Assembly: GCF_900102375.1 (NCBI RefSeq)
Contig: NZ_FNBO01000020.1
Span: 1 to 35,074 of the forward strand
Direction: 5' to 3'
Source: Halorubrum xinjiangense
GTDB lineage: Archaea; Halobacteriota; Halobacteria; Halobacteriales; Haloferacaceae
DNA: 35,074 nucleotides
The stretch's first letter is position 1, and every line of letters begins with the position of its first letter. This document shows, piece after piece, positions 33,594 to 35,074 of this stretch. The translations under genes were made by a program, and so were the position numbers. The notes below the pieces were generated by a model. The model did no database searches and was not told the origin of the DNA. It saw only the letters and a program-made list of their open reading frames with translations.

Positions 33594-34628
33594 CTACGGC
33601 GAGAGTATCAGATCGAACCGATAGATGCCAGCTTCGTACTCGACGACGACGTTCCGGAAGTCGACGCGGTCGTCGTAGCTCTCGATCGGTTCGAGGTCAC
33701 CGGCGATGCCGAGCGCGTCGAGGACCTCGCTGAGTTCGTCCGAGGGCGGCGCCCCCTCCTCGTAGCGGCGCGGGTCCTCGGCGATGGCGTCGTCTACCAC
33801 CCCTCGTGCGCCTGACGAGAGCCCGTCGGATTCGAGGTCGCGTTCGACGATGGCCGCCCGCGCGTGCTCGGTGAACCGGCTCCGCCGGTCGGCGATCTCG
33901 CTGATCGCGTACGTCCACTCCGGGACCTCGACGGTCCGCCGCTCCGCGACCGCCCAAAAGAACTCGTCCTCGTACTCGACGAACTCGAAGGGCGGCGACG
34001 GGACGAGGGCGCTGGCCTCGGCGTCGAGCCCGTGGTGGAACTCGACCGTCTGAAGCTCGTCGAACTCGGGGTCGCCGAGGAAGCCGTCGTGGCCCGCGTA
34101 GACGGCGTCCAACGCCGCGTCGAGCACGCGCCCGTCCTGTTCGGAGAGGTCGAACGGAGGTTGCGCGACCGCCGCGTCGTCGGGCGGGTTCTCTTCGAGC
34201 CGATCGAGGGCGAAGTGCCACCGCTCCCGTTCGAGGAGACGCTCGTCGGCGACGCGGACCTCGTAGAAGGTCCCGTCGCGTTCGAGGAACGTCGGGCGCG
34301 GTCGCGTCTCGGTGCCCCACGCGTCGCGGCCGACGAGCGGCCACTGTCTGACGGTCAGTTCCCCGGTGTCGAACAGTTCCGAGAGGTAGCTCGCCTTGGC
34401 TTCGGTCGCGAAGTCGACGCGGGTCACGGCGTCGATGTCGGTCGGATCGGGCCACAGGTACGGCCGACCGATCGACGACAGGTCCAGGTCGTCGCCGAGG
34501 AGCGCGTACGCGTCGAGGCTGCCGGGGCTGAGACACCCGGCCGTCGCGGCGGTCGCGCCGGCGGCGCCGAGCAGTCGGAGGGCACGGCGGCGGGAACAGA
34601 GCATATCCGTTTCCGAAGTTCCCGACAT
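33594..34628 (-). CDS. Tat-exported lipoprotein of unknown function
   Basis: 344 residues. The signal CSRRRALRLLGAAGATAATAGC has a twin arginine and a lipobox cysteine, so the product is probably anchored outside the cell membrane. The mature part is acidic and rich in aromatic residues; near residue 100 is GTETRPRPTFLERDGTFYEVRV and later FEFVEYEDEFFWAVAERRTVEVPEWTYAI. No known domain is recognised. The start could be 34628 (MSGTSETDM) or 34604 (MLCSRRR). The right end of the IS element stands only 5-30 bases upstream in the same orientation, so the native promoter has probably been displaced. Confidence 0.75.
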   Translation of the reverse strand: MSGTSETDMLCSRRRALRLLGAAGATAATAGCLSPGSLDAYALLGDDLDLSSIGRPYLWPDPTDIDAVTRVDFATEAKASYLSELFDTGELTVRQWPLVGRDAWGTETRPRPTFLERDGTFYEVRVADERLLERERWHFALDRLEENPPDDAAVAQPPFDLSEQDGRVLDAALDAVYAGHDGFLGDPEFDELQTVEFHHGLDAEASALVPSPPFEFVEYEDEFFWAVAERRTVEVPEWTYAISEIADRRSRFTEHARAAIVERDLESDGLSSGARGVVDDAIAEDPRRYEEGAPPSDELSEVLDALGIAGDLEPIESYDDRVDFRNVVVEYEAGIYRFDLILSP

Positions 34629-34631
34629 CTC

Positions 34632-35074
<443 letters not shown>

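Overview
The window is from a haloarchaeon, most like Halorubrum or a close relative. The GC content is very high, the proteins are strongly acidic, many promoters have a TATA element about 25-28 bases before the ATG (leaderless transcripts), and the families are haloarchaeal: SAMP-type ubiquitin-like modifier, AbrB-PhoU fusion, Cdc48 with tandem AAA domains, archaeal AspS, and Tat lipoproteins. No tools were used; family names come from reading motifs.

Layout. 1-969 holds no convincing gene but is rich in structure: an IS1341/IS605-type right-end remnant (259-297), five 19-bp tandem units (418-512), three copies of an ORB-like motif flanking an AT-rich stretch (574-814), and 17-bp repeats (904-946). 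970-5519 carries, on the minus strand, a winged-helix regulator, the malic enzyme/phosphotransacetylase fusion and a membrane protein. A zinc-ribbon protein follows on the plus strand. 6585-10860 is a minus-strand block: AbrB-PhoU regulator, membrane-anchored hydrolase, a small unknown, the SAMP3-like modifier with two overlapping genes, and a FAH-family enzyme. 11057-13324 has a D-2-hydroxyacid dehydrogenase and a cystathionine gamma-synthase/lyase, followed by an intron-containing tRNA-Glu(UUC) and a cyclophilin. 14282-16064 is plus strand (XapX, UspA, TruA). Next come an HTH regulator, an AT-rich patch, NAD synthetase and an M28 peptidase.

19684-20340 is accessory: tRNA-Gly(CCC), a second copy of its 3' end 160 bp downstream (integration scar), and copy A of a dispersed structured repeat. 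Then come a KaiC-type ATPase with a DPFGG-rich tail, NAD kinase, two membrane proteins, a DUF4382 Tat lipoprotein with a small secreted protein, AspS, LarC, copy B of the structured repeat, Cdc48 preceded by a coupled 39-codon ORF, small acidic and DUF5815 genes, a small winged-helix gene and a Tat lipoprotein. The right end is the 3' part of a TnpB gene with its right-end hairpin, inserted directly before the lipoprotein gene.

The most interesting signals are (1) the dispersed repeat at about 20002-20286 and 29427-29785, which has its own TATA box, long perfect stems, a compensatory base-pair change and hairpins replaced in place by different hairpins, so it looks like an undescribed structured RNA family or hairpin mobile element; (2) the iteron plus ORB-like cluster near the left end, a candidate replication origin; (3) a SAMP3-like protein whose C-terminus is Gly-Gly-Thr instead of Gly-Gly; (4) a 34-nt bulge-helix-bulge intron in tRNA-Glu; and (5) a TnpB element whose predicted guide would be the start of the neighbouring lipoprotein gene.
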